Positions 33,030 to 41,322 of a stretch of 64,000 nucleotides of DNA are shown piece by piece. Under the pieces are notes generated by a model. That model did not search any database, had not been told where the DNA came from, and was given only the letters and a program-made list of their open reading frames with translations. This stretch comes from Hymenobacter sediminis. Lineage in GTDB: Bacteria > Bacteroidota > Bacteroidia > Cytophagales > Hymenobacteraceae. Where the stretch lies: NCBI RefSeq assembly GCF_003231285.1, contig NZ_QKNS01000001.1, positions 1,302,001-1,366,000 of the forward strand, in the 5' to 3' direction. The number at the start of each line of letters is the position of its first letter. The stretch's first letter is position 1. A program made the translations under genes and the position numbers.

Positions 33030-35609
33030 GTGCTTAACTCCCGATTACGAGCGGCCTGGCTTTGGCTGCTATGCCTGCTGGCGGTGCCACAGGTATTTGC
33101 TCAGGCCCCTACAGCTGCCCCCGACGGTCCGTTGCTTACCCCGCGCCAATTCTTAGGCTACGAACTGGGTACCCGCTTCACGCCCCACGCCGAGCTGCTT
33201 CGCTATGTAGAGCACGTAGTGCAGCACAGCCCCACCCAAATGAAGCTGCAGCGCTACGGCCAAACCTACGAAAACCGTCCTCTGGAGCTGGTGTATGTGG
33301 CTACCCCCTCCAACCTTTCCAACCTCGAAGACATCCGGCGCAATAACCTGCGGCTGGCAGGGCTGGAAAGCGGTACTGCAGCCACCCAACAACCGGCTGT
33401 GGTATGGCTCAGCTACAATGTACACGGTAATGAGGCGGTGTCGTCGGAGGCCGTGATGCAGGTGCTCTATGACCTAGCCAACCCCCAGAACCAGCAGATG
33501 CAGCAGTGGCTCCAGAACTTGGTGGTTATTGTGGACCCTTGCGTGAACCCCGATGGGCGCGACCGGTACGCGCAGTGGTACAACCGCGTGGCCAACCAGC
33601 GGCCCAACTCTTCGGCCCTGAGCTGGGAACACCACGAGCCCTGGCCCGGCGGACGCTATAATCATTACTACTTCGATCTGAACCGCGACTGGGCCTGGCA
33701 AACCCAGCAGGAAAGCCGGCAGCGCATTGCCGTGTACAACCAGTGGTTGCCGCAGGTGCACGCCGATTTCCATGAAATGGGACCTAACAATCCCTACTAC
33801 TTCTCGCCCGCGGCCAAACCTTTCCACGCCGACCTCACCGACTGGCAGCGGCAATTTCAGAACATCATCGGTGACTACAACCGCAAGGTGTTCGACAAAA
33901 ACAACTGGCTGTACTTTACCCGCGAAACCTACGACCTGTTCGCGCCTTTTTATGGCGACACCTGGCCCTCCTTCAATGGCGCCATTGGCATGACTTACGA
34001 GCAGGGGGGAGGCGGCCCGGCCGGCATCAGCTACACCAAAGCCGATGGCGACACCCTGACCCTGACTCAGCGCATTGCCCACCACCACGCTACCAGCCTG
34101 GCTACCATTCAGGCCGCCGCCGACCGTCACGACGACCTAATTCGGGAGTTTCAGAAGTTTTACACCAATGCGCGCACCAAACCCCGCGGCGACTACAAAT
34201 CCTTTGTGGTGGCTGCTTCCTCCGACCCCGGCCAGGTGCGGGCCCTCACCCAGTACCTCGACCGTCAGCAGATCAGGTATGGCTTTGCCAGCAAGCGCGG
34301 CCGACAGCAGGGCTACAACTATGCAACTGGCAAAACTGAAAGCGTACAGATTGAGCCCCAGGATTTGGTTATCAGCATGTATCAACCGAAGTCTACGCTG
34401 GTAAAAGTGCTGTTTGAGCCCCAGGCTGATCTGGAAGATTCCCTGACCTACGACCTCACGGCATGGTCCCTACCCTATGCTTTCGGGTTAAAGAGCTACG
34501 CGCTGAAAGGCAGGGTAGATGCCAACAACTCGGCGCCTAAGTCGGCTATGGTGGTCAGCAGTTCGCAGGCTACTACCCCTGCCCAGGCGCCTTACGCTTA
34601 CCTGGCCCGGTGGAATAGCCTGCAGGATGTGCAGTTTTTAGGACGTTTGCAGCAGCAGGGCGTGAAAGTACGCGTGGCTGATGAGCCCTTCGAAACCGAA
34701 GGTCAGAAATATCAGCGGGGTACGCTCATTATTCCGCGCACGGGCAATGAGCGGCTGGGTGCCCGCTTTGATCAACTGGTACGCGCCCAGGCCGACTCGG
34801 CTGGTGTGTTAGTGCAAGTGGTGCAGTCAGGGCTTTCTACTAGCGGCGGCGACCTGGGCTCGCGCTCCGTGCGGCCCCTTAAACAACCCAAGGTGGCTAT
34901 TCTGGCCGGTCCGGGCGTCGATGCTACCGCATTCGGAGAGGTGTGGCACTTCTTTGAGCAGCAGATTAACTACCCCGTATCGGTGCTCGGAACCGATTAC
35001 TTCAGCAGCGTGCCGCTAGGTGAGTTTGAAGTGTTGATTCTGCCCGATGGCCGATACGACAATGTGCTGACAGAGCGTGGACTAGAAAACGTAAAGACCT
35101 GGGTGCGCGGTGGTGGCCGCCTCATTGCCCTGGAAGGCGCGTCCCGCTTTCTGGCCGGCAAAAAAGACTTCCTGCTGAAAACCAAATCGGCTGATACTAC
35201 CTCCTCCAGGAAGCCCAACCCCTATGCTGCCCTCCGCCGCTATGCTGATGCAGAGCGTGAGCAGATTGGCGAACAGGTGCAGGGTAGCGTTTACAGGGTG
35301 CAACTCGATAACACCCACCCTCTGGCTTTCGGATACGGCAGCACCTACTATGCTCTGCTGCGCGATACGCCTAACTACCGCTTTATGCCCCAAGGTGGCT
35401 GGAACGTGGGTGTACTCAAGAAAAATGCCTACGCAGCCGGCTTCACCGGTCGAAAAGCCCAACCAGCCCTCACCGACAGCTTTGTGCTCGGTACCCAGGA
35501 CTTGGGCCGCGGGCAAGTGATATACCTCGTTGATAATCCGCTGTTCCGAGCTTTCTGGCAGGGCGGTAAGCTGCTATTTGGAAACGCAGTATTCATGGTA
35601 GGCCAGTAA
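33030..35609 (+). CDS. Exported M14 family zinc carboxypeptidase
   Basis: 859 residues from a GTG start, with a signal peptide (LWLLCLLAVPQVFAQA). The M14 domain (about 45-360) has the zinc ligands His and Glu in YNVHGNEAVSSEA, the conserved VDPCVNPDGRDRY, a third His in VHADFHEMGPNN and a catalytic Glu in MTYEQGGGG. The remaining about 500 residues hold a glutamine-amidotransferase-like Rossmann region (about 620-740, VAILAGPGVDATAFGEVWHFFEQ) seen in other large Bacteroidota M14 enzymes. It trims peptides outside the cytoplasm. Divergent from the S15-type hydrolase, with about 200 bases between them. Confidence 0.92.
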   Translation: MLNSRLRAAWLWLLCLLAVPQVFAQAPTAAPDGPLLTPRQFLGYELGTRFTPHAELLRYVEHVVQHSPTQMKLQRYGQTYENRPLELVYVATPSNLSNLEDIRRNNLRLAGLESGTAATQQPAVVWLSYNVHGNEAVSSEAVMQVLYDLANPQNQQMQQWLQNLVVIVDPCVNPDGRDRYAQWYNRVANQRPNSSALSWEHHEPWPGGRYNHYYFDLNRDWAWQTQQESRQRIAVYNQWLPQVHADFHEMGPNNPYYFSPAAKPFHADLTDWQRQFQNIIGDYNRKVFDKNNWLYFTRETYDLFAPFYGDTWPSFNGAIGMTYEQGGGGPAGISYTKADGDTLTLTQRIAHHHATSLATIQAAADRHDDLIREFQKFYTNARTKPRGDYKSFVVAASSDPGQVRALTQYLDRQQIRYGFASKRGRQQGYNYATGKTESVQIEPQDLVISMYQPKSTLVKVLFEPQADLEDSLTYDLTAWSLPYAFGLKSYALKGRVDANNSAPKSAMVVSSSQATTPAQAPYAYLARWNSLQDVQFLGRLQQQGVKVRVADEPFETEGQKYQRGTLIIPRTGNERLGARFDQLVRAQADSAGVLVQVVQSGLSTSGGDLGSRSVRPLKQPKVAILAGPGVDATAFGEVWHFFEQQINYPVSVLGTDYFSSVPLGEFEVLILPDGRYDNVLTERGLENVKTWVRGGGRLIALEGASRFLAGKKDFLLKTKSADTTSSRKPNPYAALRRYADAEREQIGEQVQGSVYRVQLDNTHPLAFGYGSTYYALLRDTPNYRFMPQGGWNVGVLKKNAYAAGFTGRKAQPALTDSFVLGTQDLGRGQVIYLVDNPLFRAFWQGGKLLFGNAVFMVGQ

Positions 35610-35634
35610 AAATTCCCTACCCCTGATAACACGA

Positions 35635-35672
35635 AAAAGCCCCGCCGGTAGCTACCAGCGGGGCTTTTCTTT
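35635..35672 (+). terminator. Terminator of the M14 peptidase gene
   Basis: Arms AAAAGCCCCGC / GCGGGGCTTTT around CGGTAGCTACCA, followed by CTTTT; the loop itself contains GGTAGCTACC, so the fold is a long stem. Confidence 0.85.
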
Positions 35673-35690
35673 TGCCGAAGGAGGGGCAGA

Positions 35691-36008
35691 TTAATCTACT
35701 ACATCCTCAGCTTTATTTTTCACGGCTTTAGCGCCTTTTTTCACAGCGTGGCCAGTTTTCTTAGCGCCTTTTTCTACTACGGCACCCGTTTTCTTGCCAG
35801 CATACTTCACGTCTTCTTTCGTGTTGTAAGCTTTCTGGCCGGCTTTTGTGCGGCCCGAGCGGGCTTCTACTTTCACCGTGCCGTTGTCGCGCTCCGTAAC
35901 GGTGGTTTTAGCACCACTAGCATCGTCGCGGACAGTTGTTTTATCACCTTGGGCAAAGGCAGCTGTCGAGAAAGCTATGGCAGCGGCCAGCATCAATATC
36001 TTTTTCAT
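35691..36008 (-). CDS. Small exported lysine-rich protein
   Basis: 105 residues: signal peptide (MKKILMLAAAIAFSTAAFAQ, cleavage after residue 19 or 20), a short Thr/Asp-rich segment, then a very basic region of repeated Lys-Gly/Ala motifs (AGKKTGAVVEKGAKKTGHAVKKGAKAVK). The pattern resembles small periplasmic proteins with tandem KKTG/KKGAKAV units common in Bacteroidota; a function is not known. The high charge suggests binding to an anionic polymer such as envelope lipids or DNA (inference). Confidence 0.75.
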   Translation of the reverse strand: MKKILMLAAAIAFSTAAFAQGDKTTVRDDASGAKTTVTERDNGTVKVEARSGRTKAGQKAYNTKEDVKYAGKKTGAVVEKGAKKTGHAVKKGAKAVKNKAEDVVD

Positions 36009-36403
36009 GAGGAGAGTCTGAGTTGGTAAACAGGTTATGTGTCCTTATACGGCGTGCTAAAAATTGGTTGTGAGAAGCGGCTCTATCACCACTCCAGAAA
36101 GGATAATGAGCATTTGGCTACCCTCGGAAAAAGCTGAAACTCATCAGTGAAATAGATTTCTACCCGATTATTCTATTTCTTGTCAAAGAATTTCAAGCAA
36201 GGCTCTTTGTATCGCCAATAACAGAGCCTGTTAAGCTTTGCTTTACCCCTCAGGGAATCTGCTATAATGTGAAGCAAGCTGATGCTTTATATATTCACGC
36301 ATGATGAATATTGTAAAGCAAGTCGATTGATTATACGAAAAAGGCCTCATATACAGAGATATGAGGCCTTTTTCGTATTCGAAAGATGGCTAAATGTCTT
36401 GGC
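36009..36403. other. Intergenic region, mostly featureless
   Basis: About 395 bases, AT-rich, without a credible gene. It holds the upstream region of the 105-residue gene, some short inverted repeats near 36270-36300 (GTGAA...TTCAC) and the terminator at 36333-36378. Confidence 0.5.
36333..36378 (-). terminator. Terminator of queA
   Basis: Perfect 20-base arms (core AAAAAGGCCTCATAT) around ACAGAG. The A/T runs are inside the arms, so it is symmetric. It begins 26 bases past the queA stop codon. Confidence 0.85.
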
Positions 36404-37639
36404 TTAGGGCAACAGGAGAGAGGAGTCGCCGTAGCTCAGGAAACGATAATTGTGGGCAAGCGCATGCTCATACACGGTGCGCCAGTTGGGGCCTATCAGC
36501 GCTGCTACCAGCAGTAGAAGGGTGCTTTCAGGCTGGTGAAAGTTGGTGATAAGCCCACGGGTTAACCGGAACTGATATCCGGGTGCAATCAAGAGCTGAG
36601 TTGTAGCGTGCAGCGTGTCGGAGCCGCTTGCTTCTAGGTGTTGCAGCAAGGCCTTCAGCGCCTCTGCAGCTGGTACGTCGGGCTGGTTCTCATACGGTTG
36701 CCACTGGCTGACGTGCCAGGTGGGTTGGGGGGTAGGCTGCTGCACCAAGCGTGCCCCCAGCCAGTAGAGGCTTTCCAAGGTCCGTAAGCTAGTAGTACCA
36801 ACCGGAATAATGGGCCGGGGCAGATGATCCAGCAACTGTTGCAGGGTGGTGGCCGTCACGCTAATGGGCTCTCCGTGCATCGGGTGCCCAGCCATTTGCT
36901 CTGCTTTCACCGGCTGGAAAGTGCCGGCCCCAACGTGTAGTGTTACGCGCGCCGACGAAATTTGCCGGGCCGCTAATTCTGCTAATACGTCATCAGAGAA
37001 GTGAAGCCCCGCGGTAGGAGCTGCTACCGCGCCCTCGTGGACGGCGTACACCGTTTGGTAGCGCACAGCATCGGCTTCGGTATCGGTTCGGTTCAGGTAA
37101 GGGGGTAGGGGTAGGTGGCCAGCCCCGCGCAGCACTTCAGCAAAAGGCAGCATGGCAGGCTCCCAGGTGAACTGAATTAGGGCGTAGCCTTCTCCCTGCT
37201 CTATTCGCTCAGCCGTAAGTATTGCTTCCTGGCCCTGTGCCTGGAACTCTAGCGTTACAGGGCCGGATTTCCAGCGCTTACCGTTGCCCACCAAGCACTT
37301 CCATACGCACTGACCTGTTTGCTGCATGGCAGGCTCAATGGCTCGGTGCGGAGCCACCGGCTCTAAGCAAAACAGCTCTACTACCCCTCCAGTAGGCCTA
37401 CGGGCAAACAGGCGGGCTCGCACCACTTTAGTATCGTTGAACACCAGTAGACTATCGGGCGGCAGCAAGGCTGGCACCTCCCGAAACTGCCGGTTGGAAA
37501 TAAGGCCGGCTTGGTAGAGCAGCAACCGCGACTGGTCGCGGTTGGGCAGCGGTTCCGGTGCGATGCGCTCCGGAGGCAACTGGTAGGTAAAGTCGTGAAT
37601 AGAAAGCTGGCGCGGATCGGGGGAGGTAGGAGCTGACAT
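36404..37639 (-). CDS. queA: S-adenosylmethionine:tRNA ribosyltransferase-isomerase
   Basis: 411 residues from the ATG at 37639. QueA adds a ribosyl-derived cyclopentenediol to preQ1 at position 34 of tRNA, forming epoxyqueuosine. Signatures: FTYQLPPERIAPEPLPNRDQSRLL at the start, LVFNDTKVVRARLFARR, AAPTAGLHFSDDVL, VTLHVGAGTFQPVKAE, IIPVGTTSLRTLESL, and the C-terminal TNFHQPESTLLLLVAALIG and YRFLSYGDSSLL. A TATCTTTG promoter box ends six bases before the ATG, implying a leaderless mRNA. Other queuosine genes are not in the window. Confidence 0.95.
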   Translation of the reverse strand: MSAPTSPDPRQLSIHDFTYQLPPERIAPEPLPNRDQSRLLLYQAGLISNRQFREVPALLPPDSLLVFNDTKVVRARLFARRPTGGVVELFCLEPVAPHRAIEPAMQQTGQCVWKCLVGNGKRWKSGPVTLEFQAQGQEAILTAERIEQGEGYALIQFTWEPAMLPFAEVLRGAGHLPLPPYLNRTDTEADAVRYQTVYAVHEGAVAAPTAGLHFSDDVLAELAARQISSARVTLHVGAGTFQPVKAEQMAGHPMHGEPISVTATTLQQLLDHLPRPIIPVGTTSLRTLESLYWLGARLVQQPTPQPTWHVSQWQPYENQPDVPAAEALKALLQHLEASGSDTLHATTQLLIAPGYQFRLTRGLITNFHQPESTLLLLVAALIGPNWRTVYEHALAHNYRFLSYGDSSLLLP

Positions 37640-37645
37640 AGCCAA

Positions 37646-37653
37646 CAAAGATA
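37646..37653 (-). promoter_or_regulatory. -7 promoter box of queA
   Basis: TATCTTTG on the minus strand with six bases to the ATG at 37639. Confidence 0.55.
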
Positions 37654-37722
37654 AAGCGGGGCGCGTGAAGCAGCTAGCTCACTACCCCACGCGCCCCGCC
37701 TAAGCAGCCGGTAAGCCTTCGG

Positions 37723-38502
37723 TTATTTCTGAAAAAAAAGCAGGTGTTGCTGAGGCAAGGTTTCCACCGAATCGGTGAGACGCAAACCAATGGCCGCCAT
37801 TTCCCGGCGCGCTTGGGCCACGCTCATCTTATGAATACGCTTAATAGGCACCTTGGGGTCTTCGGCCCGATATTCTACCAGTGCTACCCGGCCCGATGGG
37901 GTAAGGGAACTGCGGATGGCCCGCATCATTTCGCGCGGATGGTCAAACTCGTGGTACGCGTCCACAATCAAAACCAAATCCACTCCACCTTCCGGCAGGT
38001 TGGGGTTTTGTGTAGTACCCCGTACCGGCACTACGTTGTGGATATGACGTTTTTCCGCCGTTTCGCGCAGGGCCTGCAACATTTCCGGCTGAATGTCAAC
38101 GGCCAGCACCTTGCCTTTGGGCACCAGGGAGCTGATGCGAAACGAGAAATAGCCCGTACCGGCGCCAATGTCAGCAACTACATCTGAGGGCTTCAGCTTC
38201 AGTTCCCGCAGCAGAATATCGGTGCCCTCCTCTTGTTGCCGGTCGGCGCGCTCAAGCCAGCCAGCCCCTTCGTGGCCCATTACGTGAGCAATCTGGCGAC
38301 CCATGTAGTACTTGCTGATGCCGTTGGGGTCCTGAGGAGCGCGGCGCTCGTATCCAGTAGTGTCCGGCAGTACGCGCTGCTGATGCTCGACCATTCGGGC
38401 AGCAGTACTTTCAGTAAGGGGCTGCGTGCAGGCCAGAGGCCCGAGTAGCAAACCAAATGCGCCCAAGGGCAGCAGGTATTTCAGATGGAACGGCATATGC
38501 AC
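37723..38502 (-). CDS. Class I SAM-dependent methyltransferase with lipoprotein signal
   Basis: 259 residues. The N-terminus is a signal peptide with a hydrophobic core (YLLPLGAFGLLLGPLAC) ending in a lipobox-like PLAC (Cys25), which predicts an exported lipid-anchored protein. The rest is a Rossmann methyltransferase: motif I VVADIGAGTGYFSF, motif II VLAVDIQPEML, motif IV VDLVLIVDAYHEFDHP, and GRVALVEYRAEDP. The substrate is unknown. Methyltransferases normally need cytoplasmic SAM, so an extracytoplasmic position is odd; retention in the cytoplasm by an uncleaved anchor is the alternative. It lies 83 bases upstream of queA on the same strand. Confidence 0.85.
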   Translation of the reverse strand: MHMPFHLKYLLPLGAFGLLLGPLACTQPLTESTAARMVEHQQRVLPDTTGYERRAPQDPNGISKYYMGRQIAHVMGHEGAGWLERADRQQEEGTDILLRELKLKPSDVVADIGAGTGYFSFRISSLVPKGKVLAVDIQPEMLQALRETAEKRHIHNVVPVRGTTQNPNLPEGGVDLVLIVDAYHEFDHPREMMRAIRSSLTPSGRVALVEYRAEDPKVPIKRIHKMSVAQARREMAAIGLRLTDSVETLPQQHLLFFQK

Positions 38503-38724
38503 AGGTGCAAATTAACAGCGGAACACTAACATTTGTGTGGCTCGAACCGTTCGACAGAGCTGGTAGCTACAAAAAAATAACCCTACGTTAAGTACCTGCG
38601 TAGCCGCATGGAAACAGCGCACGGGCAGCTCTTGGCAGGGAATAGATCCTGTTTTTTATTTTCATTTTTTAATTTGGCCCGTACAAGTCCCGATTACATT
38701 CATCACCCTAACTTCTTTTCCAGT

Positions 38725-39315
38725 ATGAAACACCTATCCGGAATCGCGCACAAGCTAACGGCCGTAGCGGCTGTTGCCCTAGCCCTGACCAGCTGCAACC
38801 GCGCTGAGTATGCTATGCTGCCCAAAACGTCGTCGGCTTACCATGGCACCCAGCGGGCAGTGGTAGTAGCTCCGGCCCCCGCTGCTACTGTTGCCCCGGA
38901 AACGAAAGCTCCGGTTGCTCCAGAAGCTGTTGCAGCAACGGAAGCACCAGCCACCCCAGCAACTCCGCAGGCAGTGCAGGCTCCGGTAGCAGAGCGTCAG
39001 GCTGTAGCCAGCGCTCCGGCTCAAGCCGCCACTCCGGCTAAAATGGCCACCGCACCCAAGCTGAACTTGGCTCAGAAAGCGCTGGTAGCTAAACTGGCTA
39101 AGAAAGCCGACAAACTCGCTGCCAAGGCCCAAGTGAACAAGAAGTCGGAAACGGCTGCCAAGGAAGATGCCAACGCCATCAGCCGCAACATCAAGCTCGG
39201 TATTATCCTGCTGCTGATCGGTATTCTGGTAGGACTTCTCGTTCCGATTCTGGGTACTGTAATTGCCATTATCGGTATCGTATTCATCGTACTAGGCCTG
39301 CTCGACGAAGTATAG
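38725..39315 (+). CDS. Lipoprotein with Ala/Pro linker and C-terminal membrane helices
   Basis: 196 residues from the ATG at 38725 (MKHLSGIAHK). Lipobox LTSC (Cys22), a short NRAEYAMLPKTSSAYHG segment, a long Ala/Pro/Glu-rich flexible linker (about 45-110), a Lys/Ala helix (LNLAQKALVAKLAKKADKLAAKAQ) and a C-terminal pair of helices LGIILLLIGILVGLLVPILGT / VIAIIGIVFIVLGLLDEV. A lipid-anchored N-terminus combined with hydrophobic helices at the C-terminus would tether both ends to a membrane. First of three genes of the same architecture; a decayed copy of its middle part lies at 40258-40356. Function unknown. Confidence 0.75.
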   Translation: MKHLSGIAHKLTAVAAVALALTSCNRAEYAMLPKTSSAYHGTQRAVVVAPAPAATVAPETKAPVAPEAVAATEAPATPATPQAVQAPVAERQAVASAPAQAATPAKMATAPKLNLAQKALVAKLAKKADKLAAKAQVNKKSETAAKEDANAISRNIKLGIILLLIGILVGLLVPILGTVIAIIGIVFIVLGLLDEV

Positions 39316-39339
39316 TAGCGTAGCCAGCTACTATCTGTA

Positions 39340-39378
39340 AAAAGCCCCGACTGCCAACTGGCGGTCGGGGCTTTTTTT
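39340..39378 (+). terminator. Terminator after the first lipoprotein gene
   Basis: Arms AAAAGCCCCGACTGCC / GGCGGTCGGGGCTTTT (one G-T pair), loop AACT, followed by TTTTAT. Confidence 0.88.
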
Positions 39379-39447
39379 ATATGCTAGAATTCTCGTGCTT
39401 AGAGCCAGAAATATTTCTTTTAGACTATCTACCAACTTTTATCCAGA

Positions 39448-40212
39448 ATGAAATTTCGATTATTTGCCTTTTGGGTAAGCGGATTGTTCTTGACAAGCTG
39501 CCAATCGGCTCGGGTCCCTGCCTTATTGCCCGCAGTTCAGGAGTACGGCCGACAGCCGGTTTCTCGGAATGTATCGTCAGATAATATGGTGGCTGAGCCA
39601 CCCCAACTGCTGGCAGATGCTTCCGGTGCTCCCAGTATAGCAAAACGCTCGTATCTACTACCTCAACCGGTTCGGCCAAAGCTAGCCCGACCCATTGACA
39701 CATTGCAACAGCGCCCAGCTACGCTGCCTGATACAACCGTAGCACGCGCGACTCCACCAGCACCGGGTCCTGATCGAGAAACCACTACCGTAAACCTGAT
39801 TGGTGGCGCACTTAGCCTGACGGGAATAATAGGTGCCTTAGTAGCTTTCAATAGCGAATTTTCCTCGGAATGGGTAAACCTAAGCTTATTGTTGGTAGCA
39901 ATAGCACTGTTTCCAGTAGGTGTAGCCTTGATGCTTTATCAGGGCAAAAACGGTCGCTTACGGCTACGTAGGCAAGCCCGAAGAAAGGCGCGGCGAGCGG
40001 CGAGAAATCCTCAGGGTAGTGAGCCAAAAGAAGAAGCACCTCCTGTGGGAAGAAAGTCACGTTTGATTAAAATAGGTGCCGTTGTATTTATTGCAGGTGC
40101 TTTATTAACAGCCGCCGCCTACTTATTAGGAGGATACGCGATATTCTTTTTTGGACTTCCGGGTATTGTTCTCGCCTTATCAGGGCTGATTGCGGTAGTA
40201 GCATCCTTGTAA
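39448..40212 (+). CDS. Lipoprotein with C-terminal membrane helices, second of the cluster
   Basis: 254 residues. Lipobox LTSC (Cys18), an extracytoplasmic Pro/Gln-rich stretch (about 20-110), then two hydrophobic segments (about 112-135 and 142-168) ending in LMLYQGKNGRLRLRRQARRKARR, a basic loop (about 165-205), and two more (about 208-254). The QGKNGR + basic loop layout recurs in the next gene (FFQGKNGRVRRLREAREG), so the two are paralogues, while the overall design also matches the 38725 gene. Function unknown. A frame from 39381 adds an N-terminus lacking a signal and is rejected. Confidence 0.75.
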   Translation: MKFRLFAFWVSGLFLTSCQSARVPALLPAVQEYGRQPVSRNVSSDNMVAEPPQLLADASGAPSIAKRSYLLPQPVRPKLARPIDTLQQRPATLPDTTVARATPPAPGPDRETTTVNLIGGALSLTGIIGALVAFNSEFSSEWVNLSLLLVAIALFPVGVALMLYQGKNGRLRLRRQARRKARRAARNPQGSEPKEEAPPVGRKSRLIKIGAVVFIAGALLTAAAYLLGGYAIFFFGLPGIVLALSGLIAVVASL

Positions 40213-40257
40213 CTCACCAGTAATACCGCCGATTTTTATATCGGGTTCACGTCGGTG

Positions 40258-40356
40258 GCAACTCCGCTGACTGTGGTAGCCGAACGTCAGGTAGTAGCCA
40301 CCGCATCCAAGCTGGATCTGGTCAGGAAAGCTCTGGTAGCCAGGCTGGCTGGCTGA
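40258..40356 (+). pseudogene. Decayed partial copy of the 38725 lipoprotein gene
   Basis: In this intergenic stretch one frame reads VAERQVVATASKLDLVRKAL then VARLAG and a stop. The intact gene has VAERQAVAS, about 12 further residues, then ATAPKLNLAQKALVAKLAKKA. The nucleotides align equally well (for example GTCAGG-GTAGCC-ACCGCA...AAGCTG), with an internal deletion between the AGCC and ACCGCA blocks. No start codon, signal peptide or membrane helices remain, so it is a remnant of a former extra gene in the cluster. Confidence 0.75.
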
Positions 40357-40501
40357 GGGGGGTACCAACGCCCGGTATAACTAGCACCTGTTCTTATTAA
40401 GAAAAGTCTGGTCAGCAGTAGATTTTTCCTATGTATATATAATTTGCTATTATTAAGAATAAATCTGTTAGTCAAATATTATTAGCTTAAGTTCTGTCGG
40501 T

Positions 40502-41308
40502 ATGGGTGTACGATTAGGATTAATCTGGCTGTTGTGCTGGGGGCTATGTGCATGCCATAGCACTCGTCTTCCTCAGTTTTCGCCCGTAGCACCATCATAT
40601 AGAATGTTGCTGGATGCGCGGCCAGCTGAACACTCTAACACGCAGGCAAGAATCACACCTAAGCATCTGCCTTCGCAGAGAAAGGAAGCCGCCAATAAGC
40701 TCCACTCCCTCCGCATTCAGCCATCCGCACTCGTTGATACCACGAAGCGGACTGCCGTGAAGAAGCGAGCTTCCGCGACAAAGCCCGTTGCCCGCGACAC
40801 GTTCTTGGTAGCAGGCTCCGATACAATATGGGCGCGTTCCTTGGATAAACCGCAGTCCGTGGCCCTTAAGGACGACCCGGAAACTACCTTCGTCAACACC
40901 TTAGGGGTAATCTTGGCGGTGGCAGGCATAGCAATGGTGTTTGTTGGGCTTACGGCTGAAACGCCAAAAACTGAGTGGGGCGGATTAAGGAATGCTATGC
41001 TAGCTATGCAGGGGCTAGTTATAATGGCGCTTGGGGCGCCATTGCTGTTTTTCCAGGGAAAAAACGGCCGGGTACGCCGCCTGCGCGAGGCTCGGGAGGG
41101 GCGGGAGCGGAAAGAGGAGCCAGTTGATTTATCTCCTCCGCTTACTCCGCTACAGAGAAGCCGCCGGAGTAAAGCAGCGCTGTTTATAATCGGCATTGTG
41201 GGAGCATGCGCTATTTATCTGCTCTTTCCAAGCGGCCTGGCCCTGATCTTGTTGTCTGTCGTGCTGGCGTGCTTGATAACTGGCTTAGTACTGCTGATGC
41301 TCAAGTAA
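40502..41308 (+). CDS. Lipoprotein with C-terminal membrane helices, third of the cluster
   Basis: 268 residues. Signal with Cys-rich end (LLCWGLCACHS, lipobox Cys19), a basic and Ser/Thr-rich linker (about 20-125), helices about 132-152 and 164-182 ending in the shared LLFFQGKNGRVRR, a basic Arg/Glu loop (about 185-220), and a final long hydrophobic pair (about 222-268). Same architecture and the QGKNGR landmark as the gene at 39448, so paralogous by duplication. An AT-rich upstream region (TATATAATTTGC near 40436) may hold its promoter. Function unknown. It ends 14 bases before the priA stop on the other strand. Confidence 0.73.
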   Translation: MGVRLGLIWLLCWGLCACHSTRLPQFSPVAPSYRMLLDARPAEHSNTQARITPKHLPSQRKEAANKLHSLRIQPSALVDTTKRTAVKKRASATKPVARDTFLVAGSDTIWARSLDKPQSVALKDDPETTFVNTLGVILAVAGIAMVFVGLTAETPKTEWGGLRNAMLAMQGLVIMALGAPLLFFQGKNGRVRRLREAREGRERKEEPVDLSPPLTPLQRSRRSKAALFIIGIVGACAIYLLFPSGLALILLSVVLACLITGLVLLMLK

Positions 41309-41322
41309 TCCGACGAACCGGC

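Noticed and set aside
33474..34130. Minus-strand frame of 218 codons inside the M14 peptidase gene
   Set aside because: Pure antisense shadow of a catalytic domain with complete motifs; no promoter or recognisable protein.
38530..38560. GGTTCGA-like T-loop on the minus strand, possible tRNA
   Set aside because: No anticodon arm, D arm or matching acceptor stem can be drawn in the surrounding 80 bases.
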